DNA of 64,000 nucleotides from Bactrocera neohumeralis (taxonomy: Eukaryota > Arthropoda > Insecta > Diptera > Tephritidae): assembly GCF_024586455.1 (NCBI RefSeq), contig NC_065921.1, forward strand, positions 11,625,401 to 11,689,400. Reading direction: 5' to 3'. The translations under genes were made by a program, and so were the position numbers. Below the pieces are notes generated by a model. It saw only the letters and a program-made list of their open reading frames with translations, was not told the origin of the DNA and made no database searches. Of this stretch, positions 49,781 through 60,713 are shown piece after piece (position 1 is the stretch's first letter; each line of letters starts with the position of its first letter).

Positions 49781-49889
49781 GTAAGCCAGTGTTGCAGATA
49801 GAAAATATTGCATACATGTTTTACAGTGAGAATATTCAACAAAAAAAAATCCTGAAAGTGCATTAAGAAACAGGAAAAAACTCTAACTT

Positions 49890-50575
49890 CGGTTGCTTGG
49901 TAACTCTTCACAAATAAAAACGATTTCAGTACAAGTACTTTATTTTGATTAATCAGTTTGTATAGCAGCTATATGCTATAGTGATCCGATCTGCACAATT
50001 TCTCACAATTTTTTCGGAGATTACAGAATTCTCTTGGCCAATAATCTTTGCTTAATTTCGTGAAGATATCTTGTAATATAAAGGAGTTTTCCATACAAAA
50101 ACTTGATTTTTATAGATCAGTTTGTATAGCAGTTATATGCTATAGTGATCCGATCTGCACAATTTCATTGGAGATTATAGAGTTGCCTTGGCCACTAAAG
50201 TACTAAATTTCGTGAAGATATCTTGCAATATAAAAGAGTTTTCCATACAAGAACTTGATTCTGATTAACCAATTTGAATGGCAGCTATATGCTATAGTGG
50301 TACGATATCAACGGTTTCGACAAATGAGCAGCATCTTAAGAAGAAAGAGTGTGTGCAAAATTTCAGATCGATATCTCAAAACTTGAGCGACTAGTGCGCG
50401 CATGTACCGAAAGATTGACGGACAGAGAGATGTACATGGCTAAATCAACTCATGTCGTCACGCTGGCCATTTATATACTTATGTATTCTATAGTGTCTCC
50501 GATGTTTCCTTCAAGGTGTTAAAAACTTCGTGGCAAAATTAATATACCCTATACTGAGTATAAAAAGAATCTAAA
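49890..50575 (-). repeat. Family R repeat with tandem units (reverse orientation)
   Basis: Units start with ATCAGTTTGTATAGCAG at 49952 and 50116 (164 bases apart) and a diverged ACCAATTTGAATGGCAG at 50268. Each has GCTATAGTGATCCGATCTGC (or a variant) and AGTTTTCCATACAA. It ends with ACATGGCTAAATCAACTCAT, then AATATACCCTATACTGAGTA. Same family as 31.3-32.05 kb, opposite orientation. Confidence 0.75.
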
Positions 50576-50923
50576 GTCAATTTTAGTTCTAACTGTGAGC
50601 GAGTGAATGGATCCTATAAGAAAGAGATCTTTACAAATACCACAATAATATCCGCTAATCAGTTTGTAGCTCACACTTTCGCTTATCACCAACCCTTCAT
50701 CATTGTTATGAGTTTTTAAGGTTCAAGGACCGTAGACTTACGCCCGACTCAGGCCGAGTTCGTGGCCACACATTCAAAGATTTCCTCACTTTATACAATA
50801 TATGTACATATATATTATTATGATCTTATGCGTTTTAGTGATAAGCCATTGCTTATATACAGTTATTTGTATTTTTGTGCGGAAAACTAACCTTCATCTC
50901 CTTCTTCTTGTTTCTATTTACAG

Positions 50924-52861
50924 CACCGATCATCGGTACGAGACATATACAATGTTTCCTTTGTTTTTGTTGCCTATCGATTTGTTATGCGTTACGCGTC
51001 AACCTCAGCGTGGGCATCGTGGCGATGACGGATCGGAATTCCACGAACAGCAATCTTACGGTGAGTGTGGAATGAAATTATTTGTAAGAGTTCGGGTTGG
51101 TAAATGAGATTAGTGCGCGATTGTTGATCTTAAGGATCTTCTTAAAGGTAATCGGGGCCTTCAAGTTCTATGCTTTCAGTTTCCTGTTGAAATCTGTAGT
51201 TAAGCAACACTTGTCACTTTCATTTTATTTAATGAAGAGTCTGGAATGATCTCGATTCCTTAGGGATTTCTTTTCCTTTAAGGAAAAATTTTGTATTCCT
51301 TCAAGAAATTTGTATTTCTTAATAAAAAACTTCAGCAAACATACATTTTCAAACACTTCGTATGTATATATAATTCCGAAACTCGCGATGCCTAGACAAC
51401 CCAAAATTGAGAATCACGTTTGCCAAACCTTTCTCATTTGCTCCAAATAGTTAAAAGCAATAGACAGCTAAACTTAATGTTCTCTTCTTCCAGGTATACG
51501 ATTGGAGTGAAGGCACCAAGTCCTATGTGTTGAGCAGCTTTTTCTGGGGTTACATCGTTACCCAAATACCCGGTGGACACATTGCACAGAAATACGGCGC
51601 GAAAACATTACTGCTAATTGGCATTACGCTGTGTTCCGTGCTGACGCTACTCACACCATTAGCTGTTGAATTTGGCGGTTGGCAGTTGTTGTTTGCGTTA
51701 CGTGTCATTCAAGGACTGTTGCAAGGTTCCGTGCATCCAGCTACGCATGCCATGTTGGCGAAATGGTCACCCGTCGAAGAACGTGGCGCGCTTAGTACTT
51801 TCTGTTATTCCGGCTCACAATTCGGCACTGTTGTTATACTGGCTATAAGCGGTATCATCGCTGAATCACCACTCGGTTGGCCCGGTATTTTCTACATCTC
51901 TGGCGCTTTGGGTATACTTTGGGGTATCTGTTGGTTAATTTTTTCGGCCAGCACACCGGCTGAACATAAAACCATCTCATTGGAGGAGCGTAAATTCATC
52001 GAAAATTCCTTGGGACAAGTTGACTCGACACCAATCATAGTAGCGCCGACCCCGTGGCGCAAGATCTTCACCTCACCGCCATTTTTATCGCTGATCATCG
52101 TACACTGCACGCATATGTGGGGTTTCTGGACGCTGCTTACACAAATTCCCAACTACATGAAGAACATACTAGATGTGGATATGAAAAATAGCGCTCTACT
52201 GTCATCTCTACCGTATACGGTCATGCTTTTGCTCAGTTTCTTCTTCATCTACCTATCGAAGGTGTTGGCACGTCGTGAGAATGTATCACTGGCTTTCAGT
52301 CGCAAATTCTTCAACTCCATCGGCCATTGGATACCAATGATCTCACTTATTGGACTCGGCTATGTCACGAAGGAACATTCATTATTGGCTGTGATCTTGC
52401 TCACACTCACCGTGGGCATCAGTGGCGCTACCTACCTGGGTTTCCAGGTGAACCATATTGATCTGTCGCCAAACTATGCGGGTACGCTGATGGGCATCAC
52501 CAATGGCTCCGCGAATGTGATGAGCGCATTGGCGCCGCTGGCCGTCGGCCTGGTCGTCACCGATGTGGTAAGTTTAACTTATCAATTATACCGCATTGAC
52601 ATTTTATTAACCAAAACTATTTTTATGTCGCTCTTGCAGACAAATGTGGTCGAATGGCGTATTGTGTTTTTCATCGCTGCCGGTTTTTACTTTGTCGGCA
52701 ACTTACTCTTCGTCATATTTGGCAAGACCGAAGTGCAAAGTTGGAATTCACCCGAAGAGACATTAGCCAAACGCTTGAACGTGGTGGACGCTGAATCGCC
52801 AGCGTTACTCCTGAATGGTGATAAGAAAAAGATAACAATCACAGAGAACGGCACGCAATAG
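50924..52861 (+). CDS. Gene A: SLC17-family MFS anion transporter (putative inorganic phosphate cotransporter-like)
   Basis: Exons seen: 50924-51060, 51494-52567 and 52640-52861 (stop TAG at 52859), with gt/ag introns of 433 and 72 bases, both phase 0. The first listed exon opens in phase 1, so an upstream start exon is needed. The protein has the 12-helix MFS layout. It includes helix 1 with YALRVNLSVGIVAMT, an extracytoplasmic loop with NST and NLT glycosylation sites, the SLC17 motif SFFWGYIVTQIPGG, then LRVIQGLLQGSVHPATHAML in helix 4 and GFQVNHIDLSPNYAGTLMG late in the chain. SLC17 members move phosphate, sialate, urate or glutamate, coupled to Na+ or H+; the substrate cannot be told here. 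Gene B is its tandem paralogue with the same exon phases. The last intron has no stop and is a multiple of three. Confidence 0.93.
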
Positions 52862-53681
52862 ACCAACAAAGCCGTGTGGACTAGTTGGTCCTTTATTTGT
52901 AGTTGTAGTTCATTAAGCACACAGAAGACCTCCTAGTTGATAGTACGCATATATCTTATGTATATATAGATACTTGTATGTGTATATTAGGGTTTATGTT
53001 AAGACTCTTAAGAATGATTCCTGTAGTGCGGATAACGCTGGATATTGTTGTTTTTGTTTGCAATACTTGCGTTGCACTTGCGTCCTGCGATAATGTTATT
53101 TATATCGGTAGATTTTTAAGTCATATCTCTAAGTATCATAGACAATAAGTATTTTATCTAACAAAAGGTGTGTGTGTATGTAAGAGCCTGGACAACATAA
53201 GGCTCTTACTAACCTGTACATATGTAAGTAAACCAGTCACGAATGTTAAAAAGTGCTTCATTTGCGCTATACAGTTCGGAAAAGCGTGTTAATTTTGTAT
53301 AATATAAATGTAACTGTACACATAATTAAGTCACAAATGTGCTTCCATTGCCAGCGCAAGGAAATCGGGCAAACTTAAGTCATAAACAAACATGCAACTA
53401 TTATCGATATTATATTTTTAATGAAAAAAAAAAATTAGCAAAACACAAGAAAAAAATTTTATAAACTAGTTTAAATTAAATAATGACTTAGAAATTTTTA
53501 ATTAAATTTTGTTTACAGTATTTGTCCGAACGTATGTAATTTGTAGTAATTCGTTGAACAATTTGAACAATTGGCGATAAGGAGTGCTGGTCGTGCTGTG
53601 CGAGCGAATGCATCAAGTGCCGTTATTAGTGATAGGAACACTGTACAATATAGAATTTTACTTTTCTCTAATTAAATGCAA

Positions 53682-53687
53682 AATAAA
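53682..53687 (+). terminator. Candidate polyadenylation signal of gene A
   Basis: AATAAA at 53682-53687, 821 bases after the stop codon, followed by a mixed T/G-containing stretch. It is the best-placed canonical hexamer before the repeat DNA at 54.2 kb, giving a 3' untranslated region of about 0.85 kb. Confidence 0.4.
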
Positions 53688-53705
53688 GTCGAATTACATC
53701 ACTTT

Positions 53706-54489
53706 AGAGCGCCGAGTGCACAGTTACATTATTTTTTGATTAAATCAAATTATTGATTGATTTACTTATTCGCAAAGTGCCAGTTGGTTACAACACCGAA
53801 GTGACGTCTTTACTGTCTCCGCGTTGCGTAATCATAAAATATGCGACATCAATGCACTTAAATCACTTGTATATTAATATTTGATCGTCGCTGGGTTTAT
53901 CTTATCAAATCGCTGCATACAATCATTGTTGTCAGCTCGATTCGCTCGACCATATGTCACGTGTTTTTTACAGTTATGCGGATTACACTTATTGAATGGT
54001 GCATTGTTGTTATCGAACTAGATTATCTACTTCAGCGTTTCTTGAGCACTTTGTTTTGACCAAGTTGTTTTATATTCTGTTATTTCTCAATCGGCCAATG
54101 TATTTTAGTTGAGTTTTGTAAATTTCGTCTTAGCTTAAGCGCGCACTTATCCTTAAGTTGTTATACTATAAAATGATGTTAGTAGTGTAGTTGTTATTTT
54201 TTTAGTATGCAATAATTTAATTTTTACGAATTGAGACATAAGAAATATTACATATATATTTAATTTTAAAAAGTGAAAGAATTTGTAAACTATTATATAT
54301 ATATATACAAGAAAAAAATAATTATAAAACTAGAAAATCTGGAATTGAACTCCAAAAATAAACTCAAAATCAATACAATTGGTAAAAAAAAACGCTTTAT
54401 CATTATTTTAGGGGTAATTTTTCAAGAACTTTTTCTGGGAACACTTTTAAATTTATTGATCCAAAATTTTGTAGACATATTAATGGTCT
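53706..54489. other. Intergenic, AT-rich
   Basis: No exon was recognised. A 124-residue frame at 54273-54647 is Lys/Ile/Leu-rich low-complexity sequence that overlaps the repeat described next. Confidence 0.35.
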
Positions 54490-54900
54490 CTTTAAACTGT
54501 ATTTTAAGATTTAGTATTAGTAAAAATATTTATTTGGAAAGGAACTACAGCTTATCCTCTCAAAAAAGACGTTCTGCGGTGACCACTATATCTCTGAACT
54601 ACATAGATCCTCTAAAATTAAAAAAAAAACTCAGCCAATTTCGTTAGTTTAGTTAAATCTAGTAATTAATCGAAGGCATAAACAAAATAAAATTTTTTGG
54701 CAAAATGGCGGCTTCTAAAAAAGATCGATTTTTGACCAAAAGTTCAGCCTTAAATTGTTATTATATTACTAAAAAATATATTTAAGAAGCACGTGTTGAA
54801 ATTTAAGTCTAATCGGCTTAGTCGTTTTCAAGTAAAGCTGTCCACCGACTTTGAAAACACCATTTTGAGTAAAACGCTCAGAATGTTAGGAAACTTTTAA
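54490..54900 (-). repeat. Block shared with family H copy 2, inverted
   Basis: The reverse complement of this block matches 20040-20420: TTCAGAGATATAGTGGTCAC against TTCAGAGATATATAGTGGTC, TTTTGGTCAAAAATCGAT in both, and GCTTCTTAAATATATTTT in both. It is the left flank of gene C. Confidence 0.65.
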
Positions 54901-55000
54901 AATGATACTGGTGCCCGGGGTGGCTGGTAGTTTGCGAATGTGGCTGTGTTGGCAACTAGTAAATATAATCAGAAAGTGTAAAACATCACTACATGCTACA

Positions 55001-55006
55001 TTTATT
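55001..55006 (-). terminator. Candidate polyadenylation signal of gene C
   Basis: TTTATT on the + strand reads AATAAA on the minus strand, about 235 bases beyond the TGA at 55242-55244. Positional argument only. Confidence 0.3.
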
Positions 55007-55241
55007 TAAATATTATATACATATATATATTTATGTATAGGAGGGCTAGTTAAACCATTTAAAAACAAGATCGACGGGAAAGAATCCACTAGAAAAGTTC
55101 AAAAAATTGATGTTTTATATAACATATTTATGGATATTTTAATACGATTTCCTAAGATATATTCATATTTTAGTTAAACGGATAATATTTTAGATATTGT
55201 TTTCGATTTTTTAAGTCACTCCGGCAAAACATTGTCAAGTT

Positions 55242-56371
55242 TCAAAAGAAGAAAATATTCCTCTTCGCCAAATATTTTTCTCGGAGGTTTTGCTGGACAT
55301 CGGCTTTGTGATCCACCAAATCCCATATGCTTTCAGCGTACTTAGTCTTACCAATGTGGGACAATTGCACAAGAGATGCTTGTTCGCTGGTGCTCTAGAC
55401 ATTTCCTACAGCCTTCTCGATCTGTTTCCCAATGTTGATCACGTTTTCGGATGTTAGTCGCACACCATTCTTGGTAATCTCACCCCCTAAAGTTAAAAGT
55501 TATACGTTATATCAATTATAAATGACACTTCGCGAAGAAAAGGACTTTGAGTTGCAAAAACGAAGCTATATCCTTTCTGTTTGCATGAAGTTAGTAACAT
55601 GAAGAAGAAAACATCGCAAGCTCTGTAGAGTATTTGTATAGTGTGTAACTAATCAGCGTGACGAGATGAGTTGATTTGGCCATGTCAGTGTGTACGGATT
55701 CGGAGTACAATAGTGTACAAATAAAGATTAGGATCTTTTTATACCCGCCTAGTTAAAGATATGTACTATCTTTATATAAAACGCATAACTTTATTTGAAA
55801 TCAGAACAAAGCTGGAAGAAAGGTTTTAATTCGCTTTAACGACGGCTGGCATATAAAACTTAGAAAAAGTTAAATTTAAAAATATAAATATTTTTGATAT
55901 TTATATATACATATCTATCTTTATAAAACAAATATTTGCGGTGTGAATTTTTGTTAATAAATTTGTCATCAGTCGGCTCTACATAAAAAAGCACCTGCGA
56001 ACTATAGTTTTAGAGTCACTGAAGTTTGAAAATTCAGACCTTGTTTGACTGTAAACTACAGTTTACTATGGCTGTCAAACTGTGAGAAAAAATAAGTATG
56101 TACATAATAGAAATTGTATATTTTTTAGATATTTTATATATAAAATATTTTTAATCAACTTAGAGTTAATATATTTAAAGAACATCAGCCTGCTTCTCTA
56201 CGCAAGACAGTTTTGGAAGTTATGTATTATTTAAGGTTTTTTAAATGGAGTTTTATTTGTCGGAAACTTACCTTTTAAGTGGCAGCAACGAAAAACATAC
56301 CTGAAACTTGCGAATAACGGATGAAAAAGGATACCGAAACATAAGCAGACCACAAAGCTTGTGGCGACCAT
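55242..56371 (-). CDS. Gene C: small secreted or membrane-anchored protein with an internal TAG
   Basis: Exon 1 runs 56371 to 56272 from an ATG in good context (CAACCAAAATGG) and encodes a hydrophobic start (MVATSFVVCLCFGILFHPLF), ending LK plus one base at AAAAG|gtaag. Exon 2 opens after ttaactttag at 55486 and continues in phase: GGEITKNGVRLTSENVINIG, then KQIEKAVGNV, then TAG at 55397-55395. That gives 62 residues after a 785-base intron. The same frame stays open 50 codons beyond TAG (STSEQASLVQLSHIG ... LREKYLAKRNIFFF) to TGA at 55244-55242. The continuation is as protein-like as the first part, so TAG may be a nonsense mutation (a CAG to TAG change would explain it) or a readthrough site. 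An alternative donor at 56300 would give an early stop. No family was recognised. Confidence 0.55.
55635..55750 (+). repeat. Family R fragment inside the gene C intron
   Basis: GTGTAACTAATCAGCGTGAC, then GAGTTGATTTGGCCATGTCA: the head of a forward family R copy, truncated after about 110 bases. Confidence 0.5.
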
Positions 56372-56960
56372 TTTGGTTGCAATATTTTCACAATTTCACT
56401 CACACCTTTTCTAATTTTATAGGCTTACACATCACATAACTACTTTCTTTACTAGGCTACTTAAGCTTTTATATTATTTGGGCCTTTTGCCTTTTTTGAT
56501 ACCGAGGTAACCAAATTTGCATGCGCCTCTCGCTCACACAAATACAATCCCGCTGCTTCTTTTCTTTTATACATATTACACAAAAGCATTTGACTTCTCT
56601 TTGACTTCTCTAAAGATACACTTCCTTCATTATATAAATTTTGAAATTCGCTTAAATACCACTTTAACTATAACACACTTTCATCAAGAATTGGAAATAA
56701 ATTGAAATTTAACAACACAATCGCTCACACACGACAATATCCGAATTGACACTTATCAATTTCCGCCATTCGGCTGTGCTGCCACAGTGTTCAATCTTTG
56801 CTCGTAAGTAGCGACAGTAATGCCAATCGGATCACACGTGATCATTATAAGTTGGACATTTTTTTTTCGAAATTTAAAATATTTTCTAAAAATAACTAAT
56901 ACAAACTTTCGTATTTTATTATAAAATACTATATAAAGCGTTTTATAGTTAATTTAAATA
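56372..56960 (-). other. Probable 5' leader and promoter region of gene C
   Basis: Upstream of the gene C start, 56700-56830 is GC-richer and non-repetitive. No TATA or clear initiator was identified, so the transcription start is unknown. Confidence 0.3.
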
Positions 56961-56969
56961 CACGTTATA

Positions 56970-57305
56970 GAAAATTTCAAATGTCTGAAAAAATTCCAAT
57001 TTTTAGTGTTTTTCTTCGTTCTAATTCTAAGTTAAGGTTTTAACTAAAACACGTATTTTTCACTTTAGACGATCCTGTAAGGAGTTATGCTGCCAAATTG
57101 GCGAATCCTTTTTCGGAGAGGTCACAGAAAATGGCGTCGCGATGGTCTAGTTTAAAATATTTCTTTCGAAAAATTACAGAATTTCTTTATTAATAGTATA
57201 TGTTTGTAACAGTAAAAAACTCTAATAAAATATTCCATGATTTATATGAGAAAAAAATTATTGAAGAAAGTCTTTTACTCAAGGAAACCTACTTATGTAA
57301 CCTCT
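56970..57305 (+). repeat. Block shared with family H copy 2, direct
   Basis: Matches 19187-19505 in the same orientation: GTTAAGGTTTTAACTAAAAC against GTTAAGGTTTTAAATAAAAC, then AACACGTATTTTTCACTTTA, then ATGGCGTCGC, then CTCTAATAAAATATTCCAT. It is the right flank of gene C. Similarity may weaken rather than stop after 57305. Confidence 0.7.
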
Positions 57306-57905
57306 TAATTCAATCAGCTCTATCCGTTTATCTCTAAAAGCGTTTTTCCCAAATTTTCATTTTTGGAATTTGCTTGAGTATTTACTCTGAAACAAATGAT
57401 CCGATCCCTATAATTTTTTTTTCTGTTGGGCTGACCGAAAATCGAATTCTGTAGTAATTTTCAACTTTTGTTAAAAAAATGACGTAATTTCGTTGATTTT
57501 TACTAGTCTTGATCGTTTTTAAGAAGAGACCAACTTTGGTTGAGAAATTTTCCTTTTCAGGTTTCACACACGGAGAAGACCGGAACCGCTGAAGCAATCG
57601 AGGACTTTGCTTGCTTTTATTCAAAAATTTATTTGCAGAAATTTGCTGTACATATTCACATGATATATATCCTTAATTAAACAAAAAGTGTATACGGTTT
57701 TTCTCTTGTTATTCAGCATTACTTTTAGGCTGTCATCATAGTAGTTCCTACTAATTCTATGAATAATTAATGGATTCATATTAATTTACGTTTATTTTTT
57801 ATTTTTTAGAATCTCATAGATTAAAAAACTTTCGTATATTATACGTATATCCCAACTTTCGTATTCTAATCAACTCCGTTGCTGATACAAAGTACTTCAT
57901 CGAAA
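57306..57905. other. Intergenic, repeat-like
   Basis: 57306-57640 resembles further family H interior sequence. The remainder is AT-rich up to the gene B promoter. Confidence 0.3.
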
Positions 57906-57983
57906 TATCGATTTATCGATAAATTTTAAATGGGTATTTCTATCTTTGACGCGTGTGGTAACGCCAGCACTTGTCAGCTGTTT
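57906..57983 (+). promoter_or_regulatory. Gene B promoter elements: paired DRE and E-box
   Basis: TATCGATA at 57914-57921 is a perfect DNA-replication-related element, directly preceded by TATCGATT at 57906-57913 (7 of 8). TCAGCTGTTT at 57974-57983 fits the CAGCTG E-box common in fly housekeeping promoters. An initiator-like TCATTC lies at 58016-58021. The start codon follows at 58354. DRE promoters typically drive broadly expressed genes. Confidence 0.55.
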
Positions 57984-58353
57984 ACCAATTCGCTTTGTTT
58001 ATTTGCACTATTCCTTCATTCCATTGATAGACAAAGATTTCAAATCGTTTATTTTTATATTGTTTTTGTGTGTTCTGTGTTGACGTATTTGGAAACGTAT
58101 ACAAAACTCATCATTTACAAAAGTGATGTAGAGCGTATAGTTGCGATTGGGTGGAAAAGTGCAAACTCTACAAATTCTTTGAAGTGTTATAGAATGGAGT
58201 ATTGAGTTTCGCTAAGACAACAAAGTAACAAAAGAATTCCAAACGCCATACGCCATTAATAGCTGCCGAAAATAGTTAATATTGTAAAAATTTTTGTGTG
58301 GGCGTATGTATCGTGTACATAAATGCAAGTGTAAGTCGTAGGTAGGTAATAAA

Positions 58354-60713
58354 ATGGTTTTATGGTGTGATTGTTTCAATGGTGGCTATCAGCAAATTGA
58401 TACTGCACGACAAGGTAAGTGAAATATACACATGTTCGTTGTTAAAGATAGCATTAATTACAAACTGCTCATCAATTTTGTTGATTAGGTCCACGTTTTG
58501 GTATACGTCATCTACAATGTTTTCTCGCCTTTTGTGGCTTGGCAGTGGCTTATGCGCTGCGCGTAAATCTATCTGTAGCCATTGTGGCGATGACAGATCA
58601 AAATGCCACAAATCCAGCATTTGAGGTAAGTACCTGCCCGCATGTTTAAATTTTTGTTAATGAAATTAGCAGCATATGGTGATCTTAAGTGGGTGTGTTA
58701 ATTGGCTTATTTATTGCAAATTCGAAAATAAAGTAGCACTTTGATAGCAGAATATTTTGTTTACGCTATTGCTCATCAAATGTATAAGCACTAAAAATTA
58801 TCAGTAATATGTCAAGTATATATACATATGTACATACATATAAGTATAAATATGTATGGATGTTTATGTAGTAGGCACAGTCTTACATAGTAATAAGTAG
58901 TTTAATAAGATAACTTCGAATAATCGTTTCTCATAAAAACAGTATATTGTAATATTTTCATTTATTTGTTCAGCAGTGTACCATATACATAAATATTATT
59001 CATAAAAAAATTTGAATTTGTGGCTTTATACTGATAAAAAGCAGAATGTAAACACAGTTGCCTTCTCATACGTCATTTTTTGTCATTTTTTGTCATGCCC
59101 ATGTTTGCACATATGCATTTAATAAAATAAGCAAAAATTTAGAAAAACCATTAAGACTTGAATGTTTGTACACATACATACATATATACGAATGTATGTA
59201 TCACCTATCTATAATTTCTGTATAATGGAAAATATACATTTTTAAATTATATATGCTTAAGCCGTAAACTACCTAGTAAAAAATCCTTATCACTTTTCTC
59301 AACTCTTGCAGGAGTACAAATGGGATGAGGGCATTAAGTCCTATCTGCTCAGCAGCTTTTTCTGGGGTTATGTCGTGACACAAGTGCCCGGTGGCTACAT
59401 GGCGCACCACTATGGTGCCAAGTATACATTCTTTTTTGGAGTGCTTATCTGCTCTTCGCTGGCCATTTTGACACCGTTGAGCGCCAAAATCGGAGACTGG
59501 CCTTTAGTGTTGGCGCTGCGTGCGGCACAAGGTCTATCGCAAGGCATGATTTTTCCATCTACACATACATTTCTATCCAAATGGGCACCAGCCGAGGAGC
59601 GTGCACGTCTGGTCAGCTACTGCTATTCGGGCGCACAATTCGGTACGGTTGTAATGCTGTCGGTTAGCGGTTATATAGCATCCTCATGGCTTGGTTGGCC
59701 CAGTATATTTTACCTCTCCGGTGTTGTCGGCATTTTGTGGTCATTCGTTTGGTTATTCCTAAGCGCCAGCACACCTGCGGAGCATCCATCGATTAGTGTA
59801 GCCGAGTTGCGTTATATTGAATCGTCCGGACAAACACGTCGGCCTTCCGATGCTGGTCGTCAAAGCAGTGGCACACAAACACAACCACACAAATTACCAT
59901 GGGCTCAAATATTCACTTCACCACCATTCCTAACGTTGATTTTTGTGCATTTAGCGAATAATTGGGGCTTCTGGACACTGCTCACCGAAATACCAACATA
60001 CTTGAAGAATATTCTCGGTATGGATATACGTAGTAGTGGTCCGCTCTCCGCGTTACCCTACTTTGCTATGTGTCTGCTGTCCTATGCTTTCATCTTTTTG
60101 GGCGATTTTCTTAATGCGCGCTATACAACGCGTCTATGGGTATCACGCAAATTCTTCAACACCATCGGTCAATGGGTGCCGATGGTGGCACTGATCGGTT
60201 TGGGTTATATAAATGCCGGCGGTAGTGTTAAATTGGCTATAACATTGTTGACCATAGCAGTGGGTGCAAATGCGGCCACTTATCTGGGCTTTCAAGTCAA
60301 TCACATTGATATCGCGCCAAATTTCGCCGGCACATTGATGGGTATTACCAATTGTGTGGCGAATGTGATAAGCATAATAGCACCGCTCACAGTTGGACTG
60401 ATTGTGACAGATGAGGTCAGTGTCTTTTTTAATTCGATTTCATTGTGCATGTAATTCTTGATATGTTTACTTTGTTTTGCAGGAAAATCCCGCACAATGG
60501 CGTATTGTGTTCTATGTGAGTGCATTCTTCTATTTCGTCGGCAATCTGTTCTTCCTTGTCTTTGGTCGTACGAGTCCACAAAAATGGAACTTCCCACAAG
60601 GTCAGCCAGCTGCTGCTGCAGGTCGAGGCGATAACAGTACATACAACGGCGATGACATACACGAAATAACCGATGATGAGACTGCGCCTTTGAATCGCAA
60701 TGCTGCACCATGA
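58354..60713 (+). CDS. Gene B: SLC17-family MFS anion transporter, complete
   Basis: Four exons: 58354-58414, 58489-58625, 59312-60415 and 60483-60713, all with gt/ag introns in phases 1, 0 and 0. They total 1533 bases and 510 residues, the usual size for SLC17. The start was chosen as the first ATG (AAAATGG context) in frame with PRFGIRHLQ. Helix 1 holds YALRVNLSVAIVAMT with Arg45. NAT at 59-61 is a likely glycosylation site in the first loop. SFFWGYVVTQVPGG starts at about 81, LRAAQGLSQG with Arg136 marks helix 4, and GFQVNHIDIAPNFAGTLMG spans about 392-410. The C-terminal tail is acidic (EITDDETAPL), as expected for a cytosolic sorting tail. It is a plasma- or organelle-membrane anion symporter of unknown substrate and the tandem paralogue of gene A. 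Confidence 0.95.

Noticed and set aside
50802..51107. 101-residue frame overlapping gene A's first exon
   Set aside because: It is out of frame with the conserved SLC17 sequence and runs through the splice acceptor and donor.
51527..52861. Reading gene A as one unspliced exon of 444 residues
   Set aside because: The segment 52568-52639 has perfect splice signals and no counterpart in gene B or in the SLC17 family, so it is treated as an intron; retention is listed as a finding.
54273..54647. 124-residue Lys/Ile-rich frame
   Set aside because: AT-driven composition and overlap with a block repeated elsewhere in the window.
57930..58205. 91-residue frame upstream of gene B
   Set aside because: It lies in the probable 5' leader, ends before the real start codon and shows no family resemblance.
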